From positions 1-37,061 of the forward strand of contig JAJFFU010000224.1 of NCBI GenBank assembly GCA_021776465.1: a stretch of DNA of 37,061 nucleotides. The letters run 5' to 3'. The translations under genes were made by a program, and so were the position numbers. Shown here piece by piece: positions 16,100 through 24,257 of this stretch (position 1 is the stretch's first letter; each line of letters begins with the position of its first letter). The DNA comes from Parvularculaceae bacterium (GTDB taxonomy: Bacteria; Pseudomonadota; Alphaproteobacteria; Caulobacterales; Parvularculaceae). Under the pieces are notes generated by a model that was given only the letters and a program-made list of their open reading frames with translations, was not told where the DNA came from and did not search any database.

Positions 16100-18922
16100 T
16101 TATCCGGCCGTCTCCAGCGTGTTTGCTTCGATGTCGGCCGGCAGCGCTGTCCAGGCGCCAATGGCTTCGTCAAGCTCTGCACGTTGGGTCTCGCTCAGCG
16201 TTGCACCGACCCCGGCAGCGAGCGGGGTGGCCTGATCATCGCCGTTTAACGAGGCGAGGGCGTACCAGTAATAGGCTTTGCCAGCGTCATGCAGGCTGCC
16301 CTGCAAACTCTCGCCATCGCCGCTTGGGTGGTAGATGGCCCCGAGATTATATTGGGAATCGACAAGTCCGCGATTGGCGGCTTGCTCAAACCACCCGATC
16401 GCCTCAGGTGTGTTGGAAGAACCGCCTTCGCCACGCGCCGTCATCACGCCGATGCGGTGCATCGCGAGAATATTGCCACCATTGGCAGCCCGCCTGAACC
16501 ATGTGCGCGCCTGCGCGATATCCTGATCGACGCCTTGGCCGGTTTTGTACAATTCGCCGAGTTGCAATTGCGCCGGTGGGTGGCCGAGGAGCGCAGCCTG
16601 CTCCAGTTTTTCGATCGCAACGCTCGTCTCTGCGTCGCTGCCTGCTGCATTAAGGCCCGTCATGGCGTCGCGATAAAGCGTTTTTGGATCGACGACGGGC
16701 GCTGCCGGCGCTTCGAGTGTTGGTTCCGCAGCGATGGATTCTGACGGCGCTGCAGCCTCCGTAGCGGGGCTTTCACCGGCTGGCGGTGAAAAGATAAAAT
16801 CCTTCAAGGCGAAAAACAAAAGGCCCATAGCGAGGAATATACCGACCCCGAGAGCCAGCGTAACCGGGCGCGCAGACGCCGTCGATTTCAGCGTTTCAAT
16901 GGCCTCTTGATCGCCGTCTGTATCATCGAGTGTGAAATCGCTTTGATGCGCGTCCTTGTCGTCTTCGTCATCATCGTCTTTCCGTCCGCCGAAGAATGGA
17001 AATTTGCTGCGAAAAGCGGCGAACTTTCCGCCGTCTTTTTCAGCGTCTTCGTCGTCGATATCATCGTCGAGCGTTACGGCGTGGGCGCTGGCTTCAAGCG
17101 CTTTTTTCGTAGCCTCTGCTTTTCCGGAATCTTCGCTCGTTGCGCCGCCTTCATCGGCGAGGCGCTTGCGTCGCGCCCGCGCAGCGAGGATAGCTTTTTG
17201 CTTCGGCGTTAATTTTCGACGGGTCGGCCGAGCGCTCTCATCTGTTTCTGCGCGCGCCGCAGCGTCCTCGCGCGCTTTTCGGCGGATAGATTTTAACAAG
17301 TCTTCCTTGTTGAGCTCGCCGCTGCCCGCTTCGGCCGCAGGTTCGGTTTCGTCGATTTTTGTTGGTTCATCAGCAACGGCGTCTGGCGCCGCCGGCTCGG
17401 AGAGATCATCAAGACCAGCGAGCAACTCGTCGAGCTCAGAATCGACAGAGTCCTTTTCCGTTTTCGCAACGGTCTCGCCGTTTTCATCTGGCGCTTCGTC
17501 AGGTTGTGCATCCGGCGTCGGCGGATGATCGCCAGAAAAAACGTCCTGAACTTCCGACAGGATCGCAGCGCCTTCTGTGTCGCTTTCATCAGTAACCTTA
17601 GTTTCGGCATCCGCGTCGTCGCCGTCCAGCTCGAAAGAAAATCCGTCCTCGCGTTCCGATGCAGGCGTTTCTTCGATAGATGCGTCGATCTCATCAGCGA
17701 AGGAGAAGAAATCGTCGTCCTCGTCTTCGTCGTCCGCGCTTTCGGAGAGGGTTACGGGTGTCGACAATTCTTCTGGTTCTGAAGCAAGTTCTGAGGCGGG
17801 CTCATCACCGATCAATTCTAGATCGGTCAGATCGTTAGTCGCGTTCTCTACAGGAGCCGTGACTTCTTCAATGGCCGCCGCCTTGCTGTCTACTTCAGTT
17901 GGTTCAGTATCAGTCGCCTCGACGTCGCTCAGGGCTGATGTCTCACTACCGCTGCCGCCACCGCCGACAGCGTCCAGGCGTGTGATCATGTTTTCAAATG
18001 ACGACTGCAGGCGGTCTACGCGTTCGACCGTGTCGCGCGTATGATCAGCGACGACCTCGGCGATATCGTCTTTATTGACGGCGTCGAATTGTTCGCCGAA
18101 AAATTTCTCGCGCAATTCTGCAAGCGTTTCGGCGGTTTTATGAACGCCTTCGGCGCTTCGGCGCTCTGCGCCTTCAATTTGCTGCGATAGTTTTCCGATT
18201 GTTGTTTCAAGCGTGCGGATCTGGTCGCCGCCGCGTTTAATTTCATCACCGAGTACGCGAAGGCGATTGCTCGTGCGTTCTATAAACTCAGGATCGCCGC
18301 CTTCATTGTTGGTTGCGCCACTGGCCGCTTTTTCGGCGCGGGCAACACGTGTCTGCAAGCCATCGACGGCGTCTTTAAGAAAACTCACGCCCGAAGCGTC
18401 GTCGCCGCCGACGCTTAGTGAATCGATCTTGTCTGTTAATTTCTGCAATCCCTCTTCGGACGTGCTGAGCCGTTCAAGCGTCGTCTTCTGTGCGTTACTA
18501 AACTGGACAGCGACTTGAGAGACGGCCTTTTCAAGCGCCTTCAGCGCGTCGACGCGTTCGCGTTCTCCGCCGGACGGTTTTGTACGTTCCAGGCGTTGAA
18601 CGCGCTCGACGACGTCGCCCATTTTACGTGAGATATCCGTAACGGCGCCGCCAGTTTCGGTGGAGCTGTCCGCAATGCGTTTGTGCAGATGGTCGATGGC
18701 GGTGACGACGTCCCGGAGCTTCAAGCCCTCGACATTCCCGTCAGAGGCTTCCGGGTCACCGGCGCTGTAGATCATCTGGTTGAGCCATTCGCCGACCGTC
18801 ATGCCTTCGCGTTTTGCCGCCTCTTTCGCAGTCTCGCGAGCGTCACGTTCGATGCCTTTGACACTCCATGGCGCATTTGACTTCATCGCTGTCACCGGTT
18901 TTCTGCGGATGGCTCCGCTCAA
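16100..18922 (-). CDS. PodJ-like polar localisation protein with Sel1 repeats
   Basis: This 940-residue protein has the architecture of the alphaproteobacterial PodJ/Sel1 group. The N-terminus has WSVKGIERDARETAKEAAKREGMTVGEWLNQMI (shown in part: WSVKGIERD and GMTVGEWLN), a hallmark of these proteins. A long heptad-like region of about residues 65-310 is probably coiled coil. Roughly residues 310-680 are acidic and low complexity (Glu, Asp, Ser, Ala), probably disordered and cytoplasmic. One membrane helix (TLALGVGIFLAMGLLFFAL) is near residues 686-709. The periplasmic C-terminus has Sel1-like repeats (LGELYKTGQGV, ARTWFRRAANGGN, AIGWFEQAANRG, AYYWYALASLNGD). PodJ organises the cell pole in Caulobacter; the same role here is inferred. 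ATG 18886 (MKSNAPWSVKG) is an alternative start. Confidence 0.85.
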   Translation of the reverse strand: MSGAIRRKPVTAMKSNAPWSVKGIERDARETAKEAAKREGMTVGEWLNQMIYSAGDPEASDGNVEGLKLRDVVTAIDHLHKRIADSSTETGGAVTDISRKMGDVVERVQRLERTKPSGGERERVDALKALEKAVSQVAVQFSNAQKTTLERLSTSEEGLQKLTDKIDSLSVGGDDASGVSFLKDAVDGLQTRVARAEKAASGATNNEGGDPEFIERTSNRLRVLGDEIKRGGDQIRTLETTIGKLSQQIEGAERRSAEGVHKTAETLAELREKFFGEQFDAVNKDDIAEVVADHTRDTVERVDRLQSSFENMITRLDAVGGGGSGSETSALSDVEATDTEPTEVDSKAAAIEEVTAPVENATNDLTDLELIGDEPASELASEPEELSTPVTLSESADDEDEDDDFFSFADEIDASIEETPASEREDGFSFELDGDDADAETKVTDESDTEGAAILSEVQDVFSGDHPPTPDAQPDEAPDENGETVAKTEKDSVDSELDELLAGLDDLSEPAAPDAVADEPTKIDETEPAAEAGSGELNKEDLLKSIRRKAREDAAARAETDESARPTRRKLTPKQKAILAARARRKRLADEGGATSEDSGKAEATKKALEASAHAVTLDDDIDDEDAEKDGGKFAAFRSKFPFFGGRKDDDDEDDKDAHQSDFTLDDTDGDQEAIETLKSTASARPVTLALGVGIFLAMGLLFFALKDFIFSPPAGESPATEAAAPSESIAAEPTLEAPAAPVVDPKTLYRDAMTGLNAAGSDAETSVAIEKLEQAALLGHPPAQLQLGELYKTGQGVDQDIAQARTWFRRAANGGNILAMHRIGVMTARGEGGSSNTPEAIGWFEQAANRGLVDSQYNLGAIYHPSGDGESLQGSLHDAGKAYYWYALASLNGDDQATPLAAGVGATLSETQRAELDEAIGAWTALPADIEANTLETAG

Positions 18923-19274
18923 TTAATGTTTTCGGATCCACGCTGGCTGATTGGCCGCATTGGATTCGCGTTAAGTAGCTTTGATCAGGCGGCAAAGCCG
19001 TTTCAGGCCTTCCCACCGAACACTCCGTAAAAACGTTAACGGCGATTCGCGACCATCTGCGCCGTTTTTGGCGCATATGAGGAAAAATACCCGTTTTGGG
19101 CGAAGTCGTGGCGTTTCGGGACGGGGCGCTGGACAGAACGCAGTTCGCCATATTGCGGGGCTGGCGGCGCCGGCGCTATTGAAAAGCAAGCGCCTAGGGT
19201 GCGCATTCTAACCAGCGACACTACATTGTACGCGACAGATATAGCCTTCGATGGGCTCGATTTAAGGAATATCC
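18923..19274. other. Divergent intergenic region, PodJ-like / acyl-CoA dehydrogenase
   Basis: This 352-bp stretch separates two divergent genes and must hold both promoters. No convincing gene is seen in it. A 6-bp hairpin (TGCGCC at 19058-19063 and GGCGCA at 19070-19075) encloses GTTTTT. A TATAG-like element near 19240 could be a -10 for the dehydrogenase, but no clear -35 matches it. The short ORFs here have no ribosome-binding sites or recognisable products. Confidence 0.5.
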
Positions 19275-21056
19275 ATGACCCAGTATGCAGCGCCGACCAA
19301 CGATATGAAATTCGTGCTGAACGATGTTCTGCAGATTTCGAAGTATTCAAATTTGCCAGGTTTTTCAGAGGTCAATGAAGAGCTTCTTGATGCAATTCTT
19401 GAAGAAGGCGGCAAGCTCGCGACGAATGTCCTGCACCCGTTGAATCACTCCGGCGACAAGGAAGGCTGCACGCGGCATGACGACGGATCGGTGACAACGC
19501 CGACCGGCTTGCCGGAGGCGTATAGCGCGTATCGCGAAGGCGGCTGGCAGGGTCTTTCCTTTGACCCTGACTATGGCGGGCAGGGCTTGCCGAATGTTCT
19601 TGGCCTTGCGGTCAGTGAGATGATGTCAGCGGCAAATATGGCCTTTGCCATGTATCCCGGCCTGTCGCGCGGCGCAGCGAATGCGATCCACGCCCATGGG
19701 ACGGACGATCAAAAAACCAAATGGCTGCCCAAAATGATCTCAGGCGACTGGGGCGGCACGATGAATTTGACCGAGCCTCATTGCGGCACAGATCTCGGCC
19801 TCCTGAAATCGAAGGCGGTTCCGGCGGGCGATGGCTCCTACAAGATCAGCGGGCAAAAGATTTTCATCTCGTCCGGAGAGCACGATCTGACGGAAAATAT
19901 TATCCATCTCGTGATCGCGCGGATCGAAGGCGCACCGGAAGGAACGAAGGGTATCTCCTTGTTCATCGTGCCGAAATTCTTCGTCAATGATGACGGATCG
20001 CTCGGTGCGCGCAACTGCGTTTCGTGCGGGTCGCTTGAAGAAAAAATGGGCATTCACGCCAACTCGACGTGCGTCATGAATTACGACGAGGCGACGGGCT
20101 ATCTGCTGGGCGAAGAGAACAAGGGCCTGCGCGCCATGTTCACGATGATGAACGAAGCGCGCCTTGGCGTCGCGATGCAGGGCATGGCGATTTCTGAAGT
20201 TTCATATCAAAACGGCGCCGCTTACGCGAAAGACCGATTGCAGGGGCGCGCACTGACGGGGCCGGCCGAACCGGATAAACCGGCTGACCCGATTATTGTT
20301 CACCCGGATGTCCGCCGGATGTTGATGGATCAGCGCGCGTTCACTGAAGGCGCCAGGGCATGGATCTATTGGGTCGCGCTCCATGGCGATCTGCAGGACA
20401 AAGCCGAAGACGAGGCAACGCGTCAGAAAGCCGAAGACTATATGGGGCTAATGACGCCAATCCTGAAATCCTACCTCACGGAGAAAGGGTACTGGCACGC
20501 CACCAATGCGCAGCAAGTGTTGGGCGGGCACGGGTATATCCAGGAATGGGGGATGGAACAATTCGTGCGCGACGCGCGTATTGCGCTGATCTACGAAGGC
20601 GCGAACGGCATTCAGGCGCTCGATCTTGTCGGCCGCAAATTGATGAAAGATGGTGGACGCGCCTGGCAAAGCCTTTTTGCCGAGATCGACGAATTTATCG
20701 CCGACAATCAGGGCAATGACGAGTTGGCGCCGTTTCTGGACGGGCTAAAGCTCGCAAAGGAACGCACGGAGGAAGCAACGCAGTGGCTCGCCGCCAACGC
20801 CATGCAGAACTTCAATCACGCCGGCGCCGGGTCGATGGACTACCTCAACCTCTTCGCACTGAATTGTCTCGCATTCGCCTGGGCCATGAGCGCCAGGTCG
20901 GCGATTGAAAAGAAAGGCGACGGCGACTTTTACGAAAACAAACTCATCACCGGAAAATACTTTCTTGAGCGCATTTTGCCTGACAGCGCAGCGCATCTTG
21001 AGAAAATCAAAACCGGTGCTGACACGATGATGGCGCTGCCCGCGGAAGCGTTTTAG
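19275..21056 (+). CDS. Acyl-CoA dehydrogenase, DmdC-like (long C-terminal domain)
   Basis: This 593-residue flavoenzyme oxidises an acyl-CoA to the 2-enoyl-CoA. It is longer than the usual 380-400 residues because of an extra C-terminal domain, as in 3-methylmercaptopropionyl-CoA dehydrogenase (DmdC) and related FadE-like enzymes. Seen: the N-terminal start YAAPTNDMKFVLNDVL typical of this group; the flavin-binding MNLTEPHCGTDLG near residues 163-175; GQKIFISSGEHD; and the catalytic-base region IYEGANGIQALDL with Glu near 441. AAGGA lies 8 bases before the ATG. Automated annotation often calls such proteins DmdC, but DMSP demethylation needs dmdA, dmdB and dmdD, none of which is present here. 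The substrate may instead be a medium or long acyl-CoA. Confidence 0.9.
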   Translation: MTQYAAPTNDMKFVLNDVLQISKYSNLPGFSEVNEELLDAILEEGGKLATNVLHPLNHSGDKEGCTRHDDGSVTTPTGLPEAYSAYREGGWQGLSFDPDYGGQGLPNVLGLAVSEMMSAANMAFAMYPGLSRGAANAIHAHGTDDQKTKWLPKMISGDWGGTMNLTEPHCGTDLGLLKSKAVPAGDGSYKISGQKIFISSGEHDLTENIIHLVIARIEGAPEGTKGISLFIVPKFFVNDDGSLGARNCVSCGSLEEKMGIHANSTCVMNYDEATGYLLGEENKGLRAMFTMMNEARLGVAMQGMAISEVSYQNGAAYAKDRLQGRALTGPAEPDKPADPIIVHPDVRRMLMDQRAFTEGARAWIYWVALHGDLQDKAEDEATRQKAEDYMGLMTPILKSYLTEKGYWHATNAQQVLGGHGYIQEWGMEQFVRDARIALIYEGANGIQALDLVGRKLMKDGGRAWQSLFAEIDEFIADNQGNDELAPFLDGLKLAKERTEEATQWLAANAMQNFNHAGAGSMDYLNLFALNCLAFAWAMSARSAIEKKGDGDFYENKLITGKYFLERILPDSAAHLEKIKTGADTMMALPAEAF

Positions 21057-21085
21057 CGCGGCCATATCCGGTCCGTGCTAAAAAA

Positions 21086-21118
21086 GCGGCGAACGGAGAA
21101 TATTATGCCGTTTGCCGC
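21086..21118 (+). terminator. Rho-independent terminator after the acyl-CoA dehydrogenase
   Basis: GCGGCGAACGG (21086-21096) pairs with CCGTTTGCCGC (21108-21118) over 11 bp with one G-U pair and an 11-base loop, followed by a T-rich CCTTTATTT. It lies 30 bp past the dehydrogenase stop and before the DUF885 gene. Confidence 0.72.
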
Positions 21119-21212
21119 CCTTTATTTGCGATAAACCGAACTTGTTCACGCGGTGACCTCCGTTAGGGTCGGGCGCGAATCGAAAAAAATCTACATCAAC
21201 GACGAGGGCAAT

Positions 21213-23087
21213 ATGAAAAACACTATCCTATTGGCGCTGTTGGGCGCGACAGCATTGACGGCTTGCGGCCAGGAAGCAGGCGCGCCGGCGGAGAATGCAA
21301 ATACCGCAACAGAGGCGCCGGCTGCGCCGACTGCCGAAGCCATCGAAGCGGAGACAGAACGTCTTAATCAGTGGTTTTCCGCTCGCTGGGAAGAAGAGCT
21401 TGATTTCAGCCCGATTTTTAAAACCTTCCTTGGTCGCGACGACAATTACGCGGAGATCGACGATTTCTCCGAGGAAGCGACTGAGCAACAATTGGCTTGG
21501 CGACGCGCGGCTGCGACAGAACTTAAAGACAGCATTGATTATGATTTGCTGACGCCGGAAGCGAAAATCTCATACGACATCTGGTTATACCAGCTTGAGC
21601 AGGAAGAAGCGGGGCGTCCGTTTTGGCGACGCGGCTATGTCTTCCACCAGATGAACGGGCCGCACTCTTTCCTGCCGAATTTCCTGATCAATTTTCATAG
21701 CGTCGAAACCGCGGACGATATGCGCGCATACATTACGCGTATTGGCGGTGTGTCGCGGGCGCTGGGCCAGGCGCTTGAACGTGCGCAATTTGCCGCTGCT
21801 GAGGGCGTCCATGCGCCTCGCTTCGCTTATGAAGGCGTGAAGCAGCAAGCGCAGGCGCTGGTTTCCGGCGTGCCCTTCGAGGGCGAAGGCGACGCGCCAT
21901 TATGGGGTGACGCCAACCGTAAAATTGCAGCGCTTCTCGAAGCCGGCGAGATTGACGATGCGACCGCCGAAGAGATGCGCGCTGCTGCACGCGCGTCGCT
22001 GATCGATGACTTCAAACCGGCTTATGATGCACTGATCGCTTGGGTCGATGAAGACATTGCGAATTCGCCCGAAATTGCGACCGGCATTGGCTCGTTGCCG
22101 GATGGCGAAGCCTACTACAAGGAACGTCTTGCCGCGTCGACGACGACGGACATGACCGCCAACGAGGTGCACGAACTCGGACTTTCTGAAGTTGCGCGTA
22201 TTCGGACCGAAATGGAGGCAATCAAAGAGACGGTTGGCTTCGAAGGGACGTTGCAGGAGTTCTTTACATTCATGCGCGAGGACGAACAGTTCTACTATCC
22301 AAATACTGACGAGGGCCGTGAAGCCTATCTTCAGGCCGCGCGGGAACACCTTGCACTCATCAAGACAAAACTGCCCGACTATTTCGGTCTTCTTCCAAAA
22401 GCGGACCTGGTCGTGAAGCGCGTTGAGGCTTTTCGAGAACGCGATGGCGGCGCGCAGCACTATTACCCTGGCACGCCGGATGGTTCGCGCCCCGGCATTT
22501 TCTACGCGCATCTTTCTGACATGAAGTCGATGCCGATCCCGCAGCTTGAAGTGATTGCTTATCACGAGGGCAATCCGGGCCACCACATGCAGAACACCAT
22601 TGCGCAGGAAGTCGAGGGGCTTCCCGAGTTTCGCAATCAAGCAGGTTTCACCGCCTATGGTGAGGGCTGGGGGCTCTATTCGGAATTACTGGCGAAAGAG
22701 ATGGGCGCCTATCAAGATCCTTATTCCGATTTTGGGCGGCTGACGACGGAGATATGGCGCGCCATTCGCCTTGTTGTCGACACCGGCCTGCACTCTAAAG
22801 GTTGGACCGAACAACAGGCGATCGATTATTTTACTGCGAATTCACCGGCCGCCGACGGTCAGATCAAATCCGAAGTCCAGCGTTATATCGTCATGCCGGG
22901 ACAGGCGACCGCTTACAAAGTCGGCATGCTGAAGATTGTTGAATTGCGGGCGACGGCTGAAGCCGCGCTGGGCGCTGATTTCGATATTCGTGAATTCCAC
23001 GATATTGTACTCGGCGGCGGCGCATTGCCGCTCGCCGTTCTCGAGCGCCGGGTCGACGAATGGATCGCGAGCGAGAAACCAGCCTGA
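21213..23087 (+). CDS. DUF885 family lipoprotein, putative metallopeptidase
   Basis: This 624-residue protein begins with a lipoprotein signal (MKNTILLALLGATALTACG, lipobox LTAC, lipidated Cys at 18), so it is anchored to a membrane. An Ala/Glu/Pro-rich linker follows, then the DUF885 domain. The metal site is YHEGNPGHHMQ with HExxxGHH at about residues 451-458, and a downstream GEGWGLYSELLAKEMG segment supplies further conserved Glu residues. DUF885 proteins have a thermolysin-like fold and are thought to be carboxypeptidase- or dipeptidase-like. The frame starts at 21153, but ATG 21213 has GAGGG 6 bases upstream and gives a clean signal peptide. It stands alone between two terminators. Confidence 0.9.
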   Translation: MKNTILLALLGATALTACGQEAGAPAENANTATEAPAAPTAEAIEAETERLNQWFSARWEEELDFSPIFKTFLGRDDNYAEIDDFSEEATEQQLAWRRAAATELKDSIDYDLLTPEAKISYDIWLYQLEQEEAGRPFWRRGYVFHQMNGPHSFLPNFLINFHSVETADDMRAYITRIGGVSRALGQALERAQFAAAEGVHAPRFAYEGVKQQAQALVSGVPFEGEGDAPLWGDANRKIAALLEAGEIDDATAEEMRAAARASLIDDFKPAYDALIAWVDEDIANSPEIATGIGSLPDGEAYYKERLAASTTTDMTANEVHELGLSEVARIRTEMEAIKETVGFEGTLQEFFTFMREDEQFYYPNTDEGREAYLQAAREHLALIKTKLPDYFGLLPKADLVVKRVEAFRERDGGAQHYYPGTPDGSRPGIFYAHLSDMKSMPIPQLEVIAYHEGNPGHHMQNTIAQEVEGLPEFRNQAGFTAYGEGWGLYSELLAKEMGAYQDPYSDFGRLTTEIWRAIRLVVDTGLHSKGWTEQQAIDYFTANSPAADGQIKSEVQRYIVMPGQATAYKVGMLKIVELRATAEAALGADFDIREFHDIVLGGGALPLAVLERRVDEWIASEKPA

Positions 23088-23094
23088 TTTGAGA

Positions 23095-23391
23095 TTAATC
23101 CGCGCGGAACGCATTAAGGTCCGCGCGGATTTTAAATAACTTTTCAACATACGGACATTGCGGCACGATTTTTAGGTTCCGAATGCGTGCATCTGCGACT
23201 GCGTGTTCGACAAGCTGCAATGCAATGTTCTTCCCGCGGGACTGTGGCGGCACATAGGTGTGATCGATGATGATCGCGTCGTCGCCGCGATTTTGATAAG
23301 TCAATTCCGCCGAACCGCCCGGAACCTCCGCCCAATACCGTCCGCCGCTATTATTGAAATCATGACCGATGCTGATGTCGAGTTGCGTCAT
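23095..23391 (-). CDS. Small GNAT acetyltransferase, YjdJ type
   Basis: This 98-residue single-domain protein of the short Gcn5-related (YjdJ/GTNAT, COG2388) class has the signature IIIDHTYVPPQSRGKNIALQLVEHAV, with RGKNIA as the acetyl-CoA loop, and a conserved LKIVPQCPYVEKLF C-terminus. Substrates of this family are mostly unknown. The gene converges with the DUF885 gene, 7 bp between stops. The terminator for that gene is formed by its last codons, an economical overlap. No strong ribosome-binding site is seen before the ATG. Confidence 0.85.
   Translation of the reverse strand: MTQLDISIGHDFNNSGGRYWAEVPGGSAELTYQNRGDDAIIIDHTYVPPQSRGKNIALQLVEHAVADARIRNLKIVPQCPYVEKLFKIRADLNAFRAD
23097..23131 (+). 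terminator. Terminator of the DUF885 gene, inside the convergent GNAT coding end
   Basis: A perfect 12-bp inverted repeat (AATCCGCGCGGA at 23097-23108, complement at 23120-23131) with an 11-base loop is followed by TTAAATAA on the plus strand. It starts 9 bp after the DUF885 stop and lies almost wholly within the last 12 codons of the minus-strand GNAT gene. Confidence 0.8.
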
Positions 23392-23648
23392 GGGTATCCG
23401 GTTTCAATGGTGTCGCTGCCGTAAACAGATAGTCGTCAAGACGTCAGCGATCAAGTTTATCGATTATGCTCCGCATAAAGAGGAGGAGCGATTGCGTCGA
23501 GCAGCTGCAATTTGCATAAAATTGCCGGTTAAACCGGCGTAACATATTGAAATGCGACACATTTCGGCCAAAATCGCGCGCGAGATAAAGTCACCAGCAA
23601 TCCGGCGTCGCGCCGGGAAATTTGATAAACAGTTGAGTGGTGAATGAT

Positions 23649-23840
23649 ATGACCAAGTCTACCTATCTATTTGAGATTCTTGATGATGCCGGCAGGTCCG
23701 TGAAGCAATTCTCGCAGCGCTGCACCAATTTGTCCGCGCAGGAACGCACGAGATCGATCCTTGAAATGGTGCCGGAAGCGGCCGCCGTCATCGGCGCCGA
23801 AGCGCACGGACATGCGGTTCATTCGGCATATCGCGAATAA
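23649..23840 (+). CDS. Small hypothetical protein, 63 residues
   Basis: I do not recognise a family. The product (starting MTKSTYLFEILDDAG) is soluble, mixed alpha/beta in appearance, with no signal peptide or membrane segment. Support for its being real: it fills an otherwise empty 449-bp interval, its composition looks protein-like, and the stop codon abuts the stop of the convergent vsr gene with no gap. GTG codons at 23637 and 23640 are alternative starts; the ribosome-binding site is weak. It could be a chance ORF. Confidence 0.45.
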   Translation: MTKSTYLFEILDDAGRSVKQFSQRCTNLSAQERTRSILEMVPEAAAVIGAEAHGHAVHSAYRE

Positions 23841-24257
23841 CTAGTCACTGCGGATTGGCAATGTGCCCGGATCAAGTGATGCGATGGCGCACTCCCAGAC
23901 GGTGAGAACCCGCCAGCCCAGGGCTTCCAGCGCTTTTTTATTTTTCCGGTCGCGTATGCGGTTCTTCCCGATCTTATCGCGCCAGTATTCGGTATTCGAT
24001 TTCGGTACGCGACGGCCGCGCTTACATTCGTGTCCATGCCAGAAACAGCCATGAACGAACAACGCGACTTTGTGCTTTGGAAAGACGAGATCGGGTTTAC
24101 CGGGTAAGTCTTTTACATTCAGCCGATAGCGAAATCCGAGGGCGTGAAGGGCTCTGCGCAAATGCAGCTCCGGCGTTGTGTCTTTGGATTTGACCGCCCG
24201 CATTATTGCCGAGCGTTTTTCCGGCGAGAAGACGTCCGTTCGTTTTGCACGCGTCAC
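23841..24257 (-). CDS. vsr: Very short patch repair endonuclease Vsr
   Basis: This 138-residue endonuclease nicks 5' of the T in T:G mismatches made by deamination of 5-methylcytosine, starting very short patch repair. Seen: the N-terminal VFSPEKRSAIMRAVKSKDTTPE; the catalytic-site segment LPGKPDLVF with Asp about 56; FVHGCFWHGH at about 67-76 with its conserved His residues, and the Cys residues that with ECKRG form the structural zinc site; and SNTEYWRDKIGKN. The length matches E. coli Vsr. Its ATG overlaps the TGA of the upstream C5 methyltransferase gene (ATGA), so the pair is coupled. The target is expected to be the methyltransferase's own site. Confidence 0.96.
   Translation of the reverse strand: MTRAKRTDVFSPEKRSAIMRAVKSKDTTPELHLRRALHALGFRYRLNVKDLPGKPDLVFPKHKVALFVHGCFWHGHECKRGRRVPKSNTEYWRDKIGKNRIRDRKNKKALEALGWRVLTVWECAIASLDPGTLPIRSD

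Noticed and set aside
16907-18044. Several plus-strand frames rich in Ser and Val opposite the PodJ-like gene
   Set aside because: They are complements of the acidic Glu/Asp/Ala codons of the real gene.
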